64,000 bases of DNA from Desulfosporosinus sp. Sb-LF (GCF_004766055.1 NZ_SPQR01000015.1:1-64000), one strand, 5' to 3'. Shown: positions 51,306 through 61,544, counted from the first letter of the stretch. Translations and numbers: made by a program. Notes: a model not told the origin generated them from the letters alone.

Positions 51306-52010
51306 CTACTTTTCTAATATCTCTACTGTCTTCATAGTAACTGGTTCAAGAGGCGTACTTACTTCGCCTGAGGTGCTGGGGCCAACTCTGACGCTAGCAA
51401 TCTTCTCAACTACATCCATACCACCGTCTACCTGACCGAAAATAGTATAGTCAGGGTTTTGGTTTAAACTTGCAACGTCTGATCCCGAACCGATAAAGAA
51501 TTGACTGCCATTCGTATTTGCGCCGGCATTAGCCATTGCTACTACTCCAGGCGCGTAAGTATGTTTAGACGATAACTCATCAGCAAATTTATAACCTGGG
51601 CCACCCGTGCCGTTCCCGTTTGGATCACCCGTTTGAATCATAAAGGTTTTCATCACTCGGTGAAATTTTAATCCGTCGTAAAAGTGATTGCGAGCCAAGA
51701 ATACAAAGTTATTAACTGTATTAGGTGTATCCCCTGAAAATAATTTAATACTAATATCGCCGAGGTTGGTGTGGATCACAGCATGATAAGGTTTTTTCTG
51801 GTCAATTTGCATAGGTGGCGGCGAACTCCAGGTCTTGGGCTGAACTGCTGGTTGTGCCGGTTGATTTGGCTGGGTTGGTTGAACCGACTGGTTCTGCTGG
51901 CCTTGTGTTTGGCTAGATTCAGAGGGTTGGGATGCTATAGGTGCCTTTGATGCACAACCCGCAATTGATACCATTAGCAGCGTAATTAACACTAAAAGTA
52001 CTTTTTTCAT
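51306..52010 (-). CDS. Cyclophilin-type peptidyl-prolyl isomerase lipoprotein
   Basis: A 234-aa protein. The lipobox SIAGC gives a lipid-anchored Cys19 on the outer face of the membrane. A Gln/Pro/Ser linker (residues 20-65) is followed by a compact cyclophilin domain with FHRVMKTFMIQTGDPNGNGT and GSQFFIGSG (catalytic Arg and substrate-binding Gln). It probably helps extracellular protein folding. The ribosome site is GGGAGG. Confidence 0.9.
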   Translation of the reverse strand: MKKVLLVLITLLMVSIAGCASKAPIASQPSESSQTQGQQNQSVQPTQPNQPAQPAVQPKTWSSPPPMQIDQKKPYHAVIHTNLGDISIKLFSGDTPNTVNNFVFLARNHFYDGLKFHRVMKTFMIQTGDPNGNGTGGPGYKFADELSSKHTYAPGVVAMANAGANTNGSQFFIGSGSDVASLNQNPDYTIFGQVDGGMDVVEKIASVRVGPSTSGEVSTPLEPVTMKTVEILEK

Positions 52011-52077
52011 TTAATACCTCCCATAGTTGACACGTCCTAATATAATATTTCTTCTTCAATCCACAATTATCCTGCCA

Positions 52078-52215
52078 TTACAAAGATATTTGTAACCATT
52101 TCAGTTGATACAAAGCATTCCTCGACTTTTTTTGAATAAGCCATATATTTGCCATTAGCCTGTGATTCTCGGCAAATACTTCCATTAAATTCTCCAAGGA
52201 TTGTTGGTTATTCAT
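52078..52215 (-). CDS. Small 45-aa hypothetical protein
   Basis: Reads MNNQQSLENLMEVFAENHRL, then MANIWLIQKKSRNALYQLKW and LQISL. GGAGGAAAC lies just before the ATG. It is basic and mostly helical by appearance, with no obvious membrane segment. The family is unknown. It sits alone between the ferredoxin-type gene and the PPIase. Confidence 0.5.
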   Translation of the reverse strand: MNNQQSLENLMEVFAENHRLMANIWLIQKKSRNALYQLKWLQISL

Positions 52216-52367
52216 AAAAGTTTCCTCCTTCGAAGTTCCAACCATCACGTATGATAACCACTATAAGAACAAAGTATAAGAGTATGAAAATAAGGGCTTA
52301 ACTACTTTTCATCGATAACCCGTTGATTGTGATTTCTTATAGCTGTAAGAAATCGAAGCTTTATTTA

Positions 52368-53645
52368 TCACTTATAATTTCTAACTAAAGCCGCAAGATA
52401 CTTTGACTTCATCTGTTCACTAGCCATGATTTGTTTGATAGGAGGCATTTTCAATATAGCCCCCAGTATCGCGGCCATAGCCCTGTGACTATAAAGAGCC
52501 TGGTTATCAAAAATGAGATTTTGGAGTTTCCCTCTTTCGATACTCAATAACACGATTCGATGAACGGAATTTACCGGAGTAATCACCCGTTTTTCCCTGT
52601 GCTTAAGTTTTATCGTTCCACAGTTACAGGCTCTGACGCAAACACCGCAGCCTAAGCAAACCTCCTCATCCAGCCTTGCTTTCTTTAGGACTTTGGCATT
52701 CGTGGCGTTTTCTGATACTACCTTTAAAGCTCCTACTGGACAGGCCAAAACACACCTTCCACAGCCGTTACAATTAGCTTCCTTGATCTCAGGCAGAAAA
52801 TTTGTGGTATTAATTGCATTTAAAGTTCCAAATTTCTTGATGGCCTGAAGAGCTTCGCAGCAGCAGCCACAACAATTACAAATAAAGGGTAACCCCTCTT
52901 GTTCGTTCTCCCCAATTTGAACCAGGTTATGGTCGTAAGCCTTTTCAAGTAAGCTCATGCACTCCGAAACGCGAACTTCCCTGGCATGGCCATATTTTAT
53001 AAGGCTTGAAGCGGTAGTCCCAAAGGTCATGCATATCTCTAAGGGGGCATCACAAGCTTTACCAAGATGGTTCATTTTGTGCCTACAATAGCACATACCG
53101 ATTCCAATGTTAGAGGCTTTCTTGATGATTTCGCTCGTTCGTTCGTAATCTAGGATATGTAAATCATTCACGGTGCTTAAAGTTTGTTCATTCACAAAAA
53201 TTCTTCCAAGCTTTGTTTCTGACACAAATAAATCTCGGACGAAATCCTCTTCAACATTTAAGTATTGGTAAAAAAGTTCAGAAAGTAACTTCTGATCAAT
53301 GTCGCTTCTTAGACGCATCAGGGAAAATTCAAAGAAACCTGCCATAGGCGGTGGTAAAACAAAGGTTCTGCTACCATCAGGACTCTCAATATCCATCAAT
53401 AAGGCTCGGGAAGCAAGTTCGATAAGGATCTTTTCAGTATCTTCTTCACTCATTCTTAAAGCTGCACTGGCTGTCTGAATTGAGAAGGGTTTTATTGGTA
53501 ACGCCGACATAACCCTCGCTTCCTTTTCATTCATTAAGACACTAAGTATCTTAAATAGATATTCAGAAGGCGGAGCCCCTTGAGGAAATTGATTAAGTCG
53601 TTCGCTCAATTGATGGAATCCAGATTTTATACTACTGTGTGCCAT
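52368..53645 (-). CDS. 4Fe-4S ferredoxin-domain redox protein
   Basis: A 425-aa protein. An N-terminal winged-helix-like region (to about 180) is followed by GMCYCRHKMNHLGKACDAPL and FICNCCGCCCEAL, which look like extra cluster or metal ligands. Then come two 4Fe-4S motifs: CNGCGRCVLACPVGAL and CLGCGVCVRACNCGTI. It is cytoplasmic. The family is common in sulfate-reducing and dehalogenating Peptococcaceae, role unclear; a redox-linked regulator or electron carrier is possible. AAGGAG precedes the ATG. Confidence 0.87.
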   Translation of the reverse strand: MAHSSIKSGFHQLSERLNQFPQGAPPSEYLFKILSVLMNEKEARVMSALPIKPFSIQTASAALRMSEEDTEKILIELASRALLMDIESPDGSRTFVLPPPMAGFFEFSLMRLRSDIDQKLLSELFYQYLNVEEDFVRDLFVSETKLGRIFVNEQTLSTVNDLHILDYERTSEIIKKASNIGIGMCYCRHKMNHLGKACDAPLEICMTFGTTASSLIKYGHAREVRVSECMSLLEKAYDHNLVQIGENEQEGLPFICNCCGCCCEALQAIKKFGTLNAINTTNFLPEIKEANCNGCGRCVLACPVGALKVVSENATNAKVLKKARLDEEVCLGCGVCVRACNCGTIKLKHREKRVITPVNSVHRIVLLSIERGKLQNLIFDNQALYSHRAMAAILGAILKMPPIKQIMASEQMKSKYLAALVRNYK

Positions 53646-53921
53646 AGATCTCCTTATACTGAACGTTTTAAGATGATTATATTACAACATGTATAATTGT
53701 TCCATATCAGTTTCATTTGCAAACAAATCCACCAACTACTGCCCTCTCCTCGCTTTTCTACGATGATAGAGCGCTAAAAGCTCTGTGTATTGAAAAATAA
53801 GTGGTTATGAGATAGACTTTTTTTAATCGAATTTTAATTTTAGTCAAATTCTCCTTGAAGTTTTTTGAGTTAGAATACAAACATACTCAGTTGCGGGCAC
53901 AAAAACAAGGAGGAATTTTTA

Positions 53922-54470
53922 ATGACAACCTTAGAACAAGTGGAAAAACTATGTGTAATGGCAAATATAAGCTTCGAAGAGGCCAAGGCTGCCCTAGATG
54001 CGGCAAACGGGGATTTGCTGGAAGCCATTATCTATCTGGAGAAACAGGGAAAGGTAAAAGCACCGACCGGAGGCGGTTATTACAGCAGCGAAAAAACCAT
54101 CGATTCAAGCGCAGGGGCCTACAAAGAAACTTGCTGGGAAAAGCAGCATTATAACCACCACAAAGGGAAAAGCTTTATTTCTGTCCTAAAGAAAATAGGA
54201 GAATTTTGCTTGAAAATGATTCGCAAGGGCAATACAAATTCCTTTGAAGTGCTGAAGGGCGAGGAGCGCAAAGCCTCTTTTCCTGTCACTGTCCTTGCAT
54301 TACTGCTTATATTCGCATTCTGGGTTACCATTCCACTGATCATAATCGGGGTATTCTTTGGTTTGCGCTATCGCTTCAACGGACCTGATGTTAGCTGCAC
54401 AACTGTCAATGACGCTATGAATAGCGCAGCGGACGCCGCCGAAAATCTCAAGAAGTCTATAAATATCTAA
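53922..54470 (+). CDS. DUF4342 membrane protein with UBA-like start
   Basis: A 182-aa protein. Residues 1-45 are a UBA/TS-N-like fold (EQVEKLCVMANISFEEAKAA, then GDLLEAIIYLEKQGK). The middle holds the DUF4342 segment (SFEVLKGEERKASFPVTVLA) with a helix pair (LLLIFAFWVTIPLIIIGVFF). Function unknown. The next gene, a response regulator, begins 30 bases later on the same strand, so the protein may belong to that signalling operon. AAGGAGG precedes the ATG. Confidence 0.82.
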   Translation: MTTLEQVEKLCVMANISFEEAKAALDAANGDLLEAIIYLEKQGKVKAPTGGGYYSSEKTIDSSAGAYKETCWEKQHYNHHKGKSFISVLKKIGEFCLKMIRKGNTNSFEVLKGEERKASFPVTVLALLLIFAFWVTIPLIIIGVFFGLRYRFNGPDVSCTTVNDAMNSAADAAENLKKSINI

Positions 54471-54500
54471 GAAAATCTATTTGAAACGGCAGGGTTTTCA

Positions 54501-55175
54501 ATGAGTTCGAAAATATTAATTATTGAGGATGAGGAAAAGATTGCCCGATTTGTCGAGCTTGAGCTTGGCTATGAGGGTTATACTACAACAAAGGCCTTTG
54601 ATGGTAGAACAGGGCTTGAACTCGCCGAAACCGGCGAGTTCGACCTCGTTTTGCTGGATGTTATGCTGCCTCAGTTGAGCGGCATGGAAGTGCTGCGCAG
54701 ACTTCGCCGAACCTCCTCCGTTCCCATTATTATGCTGACGGCGAGGGACAGCGTCATGGATAAGGTTTCGGGACTTGACAGCGGGGCGAGCGACTACATA
54801 ACCAAACCCTTTGCCATTGATGAGCTTCTGGCCCGGATCCGCACCGCCCTTAGAAAAACCACGCATGAAGATGTGGTGTTGTCCTCCTCCGGTCTACTTT
54901 TGGACACGAACCGCCATACGGTTACCGTGAGGGGTAAGCCTATAGAACTGACAAAACGCGAATTTGACCTTCTACACTATTTGCTCAAAAATAAAGGTTT
55001 GGTCGTTTCCCGGGAATCACTGCTCGAAAATGTATGGGGCTTTGATTTTGCGGGTGAATCCAACGCCGTCGATGTCTATGTGCGTTTTCTGCGTGGAAAA
55101 ATCGACGAGGTGTTCGATATTAAACTGATTCATACCGTAAGAGGAGTGGGGTATGTGATTAAGGATGAAACGTGA
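54501..55175 (+). CDS. OmpR/PhoB-family response regulator
   Basis: A 224-aa two-component regulator: receiver with acidic pocket EDE (9-11), phospho-acceptor Asp53 in LLDVMLPQ, and Lys in ITKPFAIDEL; the C-terminal winged helix has LTKREFDLLHYLLKNKG and VDVYVRFLRGKID. It overlaps the sensor kinase gene by 11 bases. It probably controls the neighbouring DUF4342 gene or itself; no target site was identified. Confidence 0.92.
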   Translation: MSSKILIIEDEEKIARFVELELGYEGYTTTKAFDGRTGLELAETGEFDLVLLDVMLPQLSGMEVLRRLRRTSSVPIIMLTARDSVMDKVSGLDSGASDYITKPFAIDELLARIRTALRKTTHEDVVLSSSGLLLDTNRHTVTVRGKPIELTKREFDLLHYLLKNKGLVVSRESLLENVWGFDFAGESNAVDVYVRFLRGKIDEVFDIKLIHTVRGVGYVIKDET

Positions 55176-56628
55176 GCCGTTAAACAATTCAACTAACCGT
55201 ATCGGCCATAAAATACGGTTTTCTCTTGTATTGAGGCTCAACATCAAACTGTTTTTTCGTTTGCTAGGGATTTTTTTGACCCTTAATGTGATTCTGTGTC
55301 TGGTGTCCGCGGCAGGACTGATAGCACGCGCTGAACAGACCGTGGCGGCGACGGCCCACATGCTGAATCAAACGGGACTACCTACCTCTGAAGTAGAAAA
55401 CTGGCTTGAGCTTACTGGATGCCGTGTTTCGCTGCAAACAGGAGAACCAAAAGGGTTTCAAATTCCCAAAGTCCTACAGACCCACCTTGCCAGACAGACT
55501 GCATCTGGTGTAAGGAGTATCAACCTGCCGAATTCCAAAGGCTTGAATTTATGGGGACAATTAGAGGGTGTTACCTACAATGTGACGCTCGATGATAGCG
55601 GACGTTCTTATCTTATATCCATCCGTCTTCAGGAGACCCTACGGATATTTGTAGGGATGTTTACCATAGTTTTGATTCTGGAATTTTCAATGCTGCTCGG
55701 GAGCATTCCCTCAGGTGCGAGAACGATACGGAAAACCCTCCGACCCATTGAAGAATTGGCTAAAACGGCGCAAAACCTGAATATCGGCGGCGTTTTTACA
55801 CCGGAGCAGCTGGAAGTTCTGGCAGGTAAATTGGACGACATCAACGCCACAAGGCTGGATACGAGAATTCCAGTGGACGATACGCAGAGCGAATTGAAAA
55901 CCCTCGCCTCGGCTATTAACGGGATGTTGGACCGAATCAACGAATCTTATCGTTCCCAGGCGCGCTTTGTATCGGATGCGTCCCATGAGCTAAGGACGCC
56001 GATTTCCGTCATTCAGGGGTATGCCAATCTGCTGGATCGGTGGGGGAAAAAGGATGAAAAGACGTTGCAGGAATCCATCGATGCCATCAAGGATGAGACA
56101 GCGAATATGAAGGGCTTGGTGGAACAGCTTTTATTTCTGGCACGGGGCGACAACAACACCATGGCTCTGCAGATAGAGCGTTTTGAACTGTCCGTCCTTG
56201 CCGTAGAAGTGCTCCGGGAAACCCAGATGATAGACGGTGGGCACGAATACGATTCGAATGTTACGCCCGTTTTCATTAACGCGGATAAAAACCTTATCAA
56301 ACAGGCGACACGGATACTGATTGACAATGCCATGAAATACACGCCCCCTGGTAAAGGGATCACCATTTCTGTTTCCGGTGTAGACGGCTATGCCCGGCTG
56401 ATCGTACAAGATGAAGGCATTGGTATCGCGCCCGATGCGGTTCCTCGGATTTTTGACCGGTTTTTCCGCGCCGACGAATCCCGCGCCCGAGCCACGGGCG
56501 GAACGGGGCTGGGCTTATCCATTGCCAAGTGGATCACGGAGCGACACGGCGGACATATGGAGGTTTTGAGCAGGCAGGATATCGGCACAAGAATTTCTAT
56601 CGTGCTCCCCACCGTGCCCGAAGCATAA
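55165..56628 (+). CDS. Sensor histidine kinase
   Basis: A 487-aa membrane kinase: helix 1 (LFFRLLGIFLTLNVILCLVS), an extracytoplasmic sensor of about 110 residues, helix 2 (IFVGMFTIVLILEFSMLLGS), a HAMP-like linker, the H-box SDASHELRTPISVI, N-box DNAMKYTPPG, and G-boxes DEGIGIAPD and GGTGLGLSIAKWI. Partner of the overlapping response regulator. The signal is unknown. Confidence 0.92.
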   Translation: MKREPLNNSTNRIGHKIRFSLVLRLNIKLFFRLLGIFLTLNVILCLVSAAGLIARAEQTVAATAHMLNQTGLPTSEVENWLELTGCRVSLQTGEPKGFQIPKVLQTHLARQTASGVRSINLPNSKGLNLWGQLEGVTYNVTLDDSGRSYLISIRLQETLRIFVGMFTIVLILEFSMLLGSIPSGARTIRKTLRPIEELAKTAQNLNIGGVFTPEQLEVLAGKLDDINATRLDTRIPVDDTQSELKTLASAINGMLDRINESYRSQARFVSDASHELRTPISVIQGYANLLDRWGKKDEKTLQESIDAIKDETANMKGLVEQLLFLARGDNNTMALQIERFELSVLAVEVLRETQMIDGGHEYDSNVTPVFINADKNLIKQATRILIDNAMKYTPPGKGITISVSGVDGYARLIVQDEGIGIAPDAVPRIFDRFFRADESRARATGGTGLGLSIAKWITERHGGHMEVLSRQDIGTRISIVLPTVPEA

Positions 56629-56652
56629 GTATTAATCAATGTTCTCCATAAG

Positions 56653-56698
56653 GAACTGTCTCAAATAGAAATTGCATTTCTATTTGAGACAGTTTTTC
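56653..56698 (+). terminator. Terminator of the two-component operon
   Basis: AACTGTCTCAAATAGAAA pairs with TTTCTATTTGAGACAGTT, then TTTC. A second hairpin (AAAGGAACTATA / TATAGTTCCTTT) follows near 56720-56752. Confidence 0.85.
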
Positions 56699-56809
56699 TT
56701 TTGTATATTATTTTGATATTAAAGGAACTATATATTTGTTTATAGTTCCTTTGATATTTAATTGGCCTTTAATCCACAACATGGATAACACAAGCATCTA
56801 GGAGGTTTT

Positions 56810-57658
56810 ATGGCAAACATATACTGGTATTGTCTTATAGCTATTATTGGATTGGGAATCGCGGCGTTTACTATATATAAGAAAAGAGACATTGCTAAAC
56901 TCTCGACTTTTTTTGTATTTTTTCTATTTTCTACATGTGTTACATGGATAGGCGAATTTACTGTACTTGGTTTATTTAATAGTTATGCTTATAAAACTGG
57001 TATATTTACAAGCCCTTGGGCCCAAAACCTATTAGGTCATCTTATACTTAACTCGACTTTTTATCCTGGCACAGCGATCTTGGTTGCAGCGTACTCATTA
57101 GGATATGGATGGATTTCCTTAATTACCGTAATCTATTTACTAGTTGAATATTTGTTTATGAAATTAGGAATATACGAACATCATTGGTGGAAATATTATA
57201 TGACAGGCCTTTGTATTCTTATTTATCAAGTTTTCTCCAAAATATGGTTTAAGAAAATGAATGAATTACAGCCTAGATCATGGCTGCGCATTAGTACATT
57301 CTACTTCGTTGGGTTTGTCATTCTTCACTATCCCATTCCAATAATTCTTCTTTTAGGGAAACAATACTATAATGTGAATTGGGTTCAAGATATGTACTTA
57401 TCTAGCACCATGTTTATTTTTGCTTATCAGTTAGTTGAAGCTTTGTTTTTGGTATTTTTCGTATGCTACCTGAAGAAATGGTTTTGGAAGCTAGTGCCAT
57501 TCATTATTGCTTTTGTTGGCCAAAGCATACTTGTGAAGTTGAACATCCTGGTTTTTCAAGATGGGTGGAATCTGTTCTACACAATCCTAGTTTATTTTAT
57601 AGGTATAGCAACTTTTATTCTGATCGAAAAATACACCTTGATTCCTAAGAAAACATAA
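56810..57658 (+). CDS. CBO0543-like multi-helix membrane protein
   Basis: A 282-aa protein with about eight membrane helices and conserved-looking FTSPWAQNLLGHLILNSTFY and YEHHWWKYYMTG, as in the CBO0543 group of clostridial membrane proteins. Function unknown. AGGAGG precedes the ATG. Its 3' end overlaps the convergent ABC permease gene by 14 bases. Confidence 0.75.
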   Translation: MANIYWYCLIAIIGLGIAAFTIYKKRDIAKLSTFFVFFLFSTCVTWIGEFTVLGLFNSYAYKTGIFTSPWAQNLLGHLILNSTFYPGTAILVAAYSLGYGWISLITVIYLLVEYLFMKLGIYEHHWWKYYMTGLCILIYQVFSKIWFKKMNELQPRSWLRISTFYFVGFVILHYPIPIILLLGKQYYNVNWVQDMYLSSTMFIFAYQLVEALFLVFFVCYLKKWFWKLVPFIIAFVGQSILVKLNILVFQDGWNLFYTILVYFIGIATFILIEKYTLIPKKT

Positions 57659-58907
57659 TGTTTATCATATTTCGCCAGGATACCTTTCCATACATAAGAA
57701 CACCCGCTCGATACATCTTGCCTGCAATCCAAATCAAGAGTAATGTGGTCAGCAGCAAATCAAGAATGCCTAACAACACACCTAAAATCGAGACATCGGT
57801 TAAAACAATGCGGGCAAATAAGACCATTGGCGTAAAGAATGGCACATAGGAAAGACCTACAATCCAGGGATTATCTGGACTGTACAGCGAAAACATGGCT
57901 AACATAAAAGCAGCAACAATCAAAAACGTCATCGGGCTTACAGCCTGATTCGTATCTTCAGGTCGACTGACCATAGCCCCAATGCCGGCATACATGGAAG
58001 CATACAGTAAGAATCCTAGAATAAAAAAGACGCCGAAATAGAACAAATACAAAGGCTCTATTGTTGCAAGTTGAAACGTCATCCCAGGAATGAGGGAGAT
58101 CCCTTTCCCTTTAAGGGCTAGAAGCCCTAAACCAGTGCCAATCCATAGAAAGTACTGGGTTAATCCGACTGCTCCAATACCCAAGATTTTAGCAGTCATC
58201 ATGGAAGAAGGTTTAACCATTCCTATCATCATTTCCATCACGCGACTACTTTTCTCTTCAACCACCCCATTAGCCACATACATGCCATAGACGATCAACG
58301 AGAAATAAAGCATAAAAAGCAAGAAATAAACAAGCGTCATGTTTTGAGTTTGCTGTTCCTGAGAGCTTGCTTTGAGACCCTCAGATTGCACAGTGAAATT
58401 TATGGGCGCAAAAATTTCAGTCAGTTGAGTTTGTGTAAGTCCACTTGCCTGAATACGATGTTGAGTCGTCATCTGCTGTAAAGTAGCACTTACCTTGGTT
58501 GAAGCGCCACCTAGCTCTATCCTTTTTGTATGCCAAATAACACTATCAGGTGCTCCTGGTGGTGCTATTTCTAGAACTGCCGAAGTTTGACCCGCTACGA
58601 GTTTCTTTAGCAAGACCTCTTTCCGATCAGCCCAATCGAAGGAATTGGCAACAACTGCTTGGAATGAAAATACACGTTCACCGTTTGGAAGTTTACTCTG
58701 AAGTTGATCATTCAAATAGTTTGTGATCTGTCCCGTCTGTTCAAGGATTGTAATTTGAGATTTGTCTGCCGATTTAATCTTATCCATAATCGACGGAGCA
58801 AAGGAAAGTCCTAAAATCATAACTAAACCAAGGATCGTTGAAATAATAAAGGTCTTATTGCGCACTCTCTCTACATATTCTCGCTGAATTAATACCAGAA
58901 GTCTCAT
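57645..58907 (-). CDS. ABC-2 permease, NatB-like
   Basis: A 420-aa permease. One N-terminal helix (TFIISTILGLVMILGLSFAP), an extracellular domain (to about 200), then five or six helices including EEKSSRVMEMMIGMVKPSSM, a motif typical of NatB/YhaP-type ABC-2 exporters. Encoded directly after the ATPase, with a TAATG overlap. Likely exports sodium or an envelope-active compound. Confidence 0.88.
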   Translation of the reverse strand: MRLLVLIQREYVERVRNKTFIISTILGLVMILGLSFAPSIMDKIKSADKSQITILEQTGQITNYLNDQLQSKLPNGERVFSFQAVVANSFDWADRKEVLLKKLVAGQTSAVLEIAPPGAPDSVIWHTKRIELGGASTKVSATLQQMTTQHRIQASGLTQTQLTEIFAPINFTVQSEGLKASSQEQQTQNMTLVYFLLFMLYFSLIVYGMYVANGVVEEKSSRVMEMMIGMVKPSSMMTAKILGIGAVGLTQYFLWIGTGLGLLALKGKGISLIPGMTFQLATIEPLYLFYFGVFFILGFLLYASMYAGIGAMVSRPEDTNQAVSPMTFLIVAAFMLAMFSLYSPDNPWIVGLSYVPFFTPMVLFARIVLTDVSILGVLLGILDLLLTTLLLIWIAGKMYRAGVLMYGKVSWRNMINIMFS

Positions 58908-59863
58908 TAGACATTCCCTCCAACTAAAGTAATAAAGACTTCATTCAACGTAGGATCTCCAATTTCAAAGCGTTTGACCTCTCCGTGTTCTATTGCACGT
59001 TGCAAAATGGCTTGAGGGTCTATACCCTTGGGAATATCAAATTCCACCTCTTTGGTCGTTTGAGTTAGGCCTTCGGACTGTTTATTAATGTTTGACCCCA
59101 ATGTTGATAACTCGAGTTGGAAGTCTTCGAGGAAATCTAACGAACCAACGATACTTAAACGTATAATTTGCCGACCGGTTAAACCTTTTATATGTCCCAC
59201 TGAACCTTTAGCGATGAGCCTTCCCTCCTTGATTATACAAAGAGAGTCACAAAGCTCTTCAATATGTTCCATGCGATGGCTAGAAAAAAGAATGGTCCGC
59301 CCTTCTTTAGCAAGATCGCGAAATGCTGTTTTTAGCAACTCTACATTCACCGGGTCTAAACCGGAAAAGGGTTCATCTAAAATCAAGAGATCGGGTTGAT
59401 GTAAGATAGCAATAATAAATTGAATCTTTTGCTGGTTCCCCTTTGATAGTTCATTGGCCTTTTTCTTCACAAGTTCCCCCAACTGAAACCGCTCTGACCA
59501 ATAGTCAATTCGTTTTTCAGCCTCCACCTTTGATAGTCCCCGCAGACGAGCAAAGAAATTCATCTGATCAGCAACGATCATTTTCGGATATAAGCCTCGT
59601 TCCTCCGGAAGATATCCAAAAGAACGTGCTGTTTCCAAACCAACTGGTTTATCTTGCCAGGTAATTTGTCCGCTATCTGGTCTAATAATATCTAGGATCA
59701 TCCGCATTGTCGTAGTTTTTCCTGCACCATTTGAACCAAGAAAACCAAAAACCTCTCCTTTAGGTATAGAAAGGTTTAGATTTTCGACCACATGCTTAAT
59801 CCCAAAGGATTTGTTTACTGAGATCAAATTCAAGGACATATTTTTACTAAACAGGGGTTTCAC
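58907..59863 (-). CDS. ABC ATP-binding protein, NatA-like
   Basis: A 318-aa ATPase with Walker A GSNGAGKTT, signature LSKGNQQK, Walker B LLILDEPFSGLDP and H-loop LFSSHRMEH, plus a C-terminal regulatory extension (about 90 residues). Two starts are possible: GTG 59863, close to GGAAGGGA, or ATG 59839 (MSLNLISV), where the family homology begins but no ribosome site lies at normal distance. Works with the adjacent permease. Confidence 0.9.
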   Translation of the reverse strand: MKPLFSKNMSLNLISVNKSFGIKHVVENLNLSIPKGEVFGFLGSNGAGKTTTMRMILDIIRPDSGQITWQDKPVGLETARSFGYLPEERGLYPKMIVADQMNFFARLRGLSKVEAEKRIDYWSERFQLGELVKKKANELSKGNQQKIQFIIAILHQPDLLILDEPFSGLDPVNVELLKTAFRDLAKEGRTILFSSHRMEHIEELCDSLCIIKEGRLIAKGSVGHIKGLTGRQIIRLSIVGSLDFLEDFQLELSTLGSNINKQSEGLTQTTKEVEFDIPKGIDPQAILQRAIEHGEVKRFEIGDPTLNEVFITLVGGNV

Positions 59864-60339
59864 TCCCTTCCGATAAAAAAATTCTGCTTCAGATAGGGTT
59901 TACTCTATCATTGTTAGTTTCTATTCGTTTAATTATGCAGTCAGGTTAGACTGTCGCTGACCAAACTTCAGATAGTTCTCAATCCGTATTTAAAGACCTA
60001 TCCTCAATTACCAACTATATAGAAAAAACGATTTCGAATACTACCAAGACGATTGAAACTAGGGACATTATCATCCTCTTCACAAGATAATTGCCTGTCA
60101 CCCTACATATATACAAACGCCCCAGTTTGCGGGACGCACTCCAGTGGGTTGAATCACTTCTTACGCCTAAGGTATGCCTTCGTAGTATACTGTGGCGGCT
60201 TATTGAGAAAAGAGCCGAAGATCTTTGCGGATAATAGACTCATTGTCGGGAAAAATAAGGAAGAAGTTTGTATAGACACAATGGTGGGTGTTAAAGCGTT
60301 TAAACGTTGAGGAACCCCATTCAAGTGGGAAAGGGTACC
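59864..60339. other. Intergenic region, possibly holding a decayed ger gene
   Basis: No convincing gene. A short plus-strand stretch (SSQSVFKDLSSITNYIEKTI) before about 60090 faintly resembles the N-terminus of GerA-type proteins, which would suit the gerAB-type gene that follows, but it is full of stops. Confidence 0.3.
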
Positions 60340-61431
60340 ATGGAAAGGATCTCAACACATCAATTCATGACCTTAGGGGCATCTGTACTCATGGGCGGAA
60401 CTTTCCTCCTCCTAGCAACGTTTGTTACCGAGGCTGGTGGACGGGATGGTTGGATGGCTATCTTACCAGCATTTGCTCTGACAATTCCTTACGGCCTGAT
60501 GGTACTCTCACTTTCTGCACAGTATCCACACGAAAACTTGTTGCAAATTTCGGGAAAAATCTTTGGGAAATGGATAGGCAAAATTATAGGATTTATATAT
60601 ATTTTAATCTCGTGTTACTATGGCGGATTAGTCTTAGGCCTCATCGATGTCATCTATGAGCAAACGATTATGCCGTTAACGCCTCTTTGGGTGTTCTATC
60701 TAGGTGGTCTTCTGCTCGTCTTCTATCTGGTAAACTCTGGGATAGAAGTGTTTGCTCGTTTTTCCGAAGTCATCTTTCCCGTGATTGTGATCGCGATGGT
60801 TCTGAATGTAAGTCTATCCATACCGCGGATTGAACAAGGAGAACTTATGCCTATTTTAAGCGAGGGATTAAAACCTCTTTTTTTCGGGACGCTTAAAGTG
60901 ATACCATTTCCGATGGCATATATCCTGTTCTTAGCGGGAATCCTTACTTTTCTACCTACTGGTAAGCAAGAGCTTGGCCAATTGAGGACTGGGATTTGGC
61001 GAGCTGCTTTTTTGGTAGGAATTCTAGACGCTTTGATTGTCTTAATTCAAATTCTTGTCTTTGGACCTGCAGAAACTACTCGTATGGAATTTGGTATACT
61101 TCAATTAGGAAAAATGGTGGAAATAGGGCAGACGGTTGCTGGAGTTGAGTCCTTATTTGTAGGGGTCTGGCTTGGGGTCCTGGTTATAAAATGTTGTGCC
61201 TTTCTTTTTACGACGACTTGGGGCATAGAAACTGTATTTAATTTAAAGGGGTTAAAATGGAGACTTGCTGTGAGTACCGTATTTTTAGGAACCGCCTTAA
61301 GGGTTACGAGAGGACCTGCTTTAAATTTAGAACTTTCATTCGTGGAAAGTTATCTGATTTTGCCTTTTGTGTTCGTTTGGGTGCTTACCCTTTGGGGATT
61401 CGCGCGATGGAAGGCGAGATCCAAGGTTTAA
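60340..61431 (+). CDS. GerAB-family spore germination permease
   Basis: A 363-aa ten-helix protein of the GerAB/YndE type (APC superfamily), which senses germinants with GerAA and GerAC in the spore inner membrane. Typical features: the N-terminal ISTHQFMTLGASVLMGGTFL, EVFARFSEVIFPVIVIA and FPMAYILFLAGILTFLPTGK. The start is ATG 60340 with AAAGGG 5 nt upstream. No gerAA or gerAC gene is recognisable around it, so it may be an orphan. Confidence 0.85.
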   Translation: MERISTHQFMTLGASVLMGGTFLLLATFVTEAGGRDGWMAILPAFALTIPYGLMVLSLSAQYPHENLLQISGKIFGKWIGKIIGFIYILISCYYGGLVLGLIDVIYEQTIMPLTPLWVFYLGGLLLVFYLVNSGIEVFARFSEVIFPVIVIAMVLNVSLSIPRIEQGELMPILSEGLKPLFFGTLKVIPFPMAYILFLAGILTFLPTGKQELGQLRTGIWRAAFLVGILDALIVLIQILVFGPAETTRMEFGILQLGKMVEIGQTVAGVESLFVGVWLGVLVIKCCAFLFTTTWGIETVFNLKGLKWRLAVSTVFLGTALRVTRGPALNLELSFVESYLILPFVFVWVLTLWGFARWKARSKV

Positions 61432-61544
61432 AACGCACTAAATGGAGAAATGGATACGCCTCTTCCAGTCCGTTATCGCATTAACGACAATTAAAAGAGA
61501 TTCTTTGCGCAATGCAAAAAAACCTTTTCCATACTTCGGGAGTT

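Noticed and set aside
60053-60310. 85-codon plus-strand frame before gerAB
   Set aside because: Composition is not protein-like and no ribosome site precedes it.
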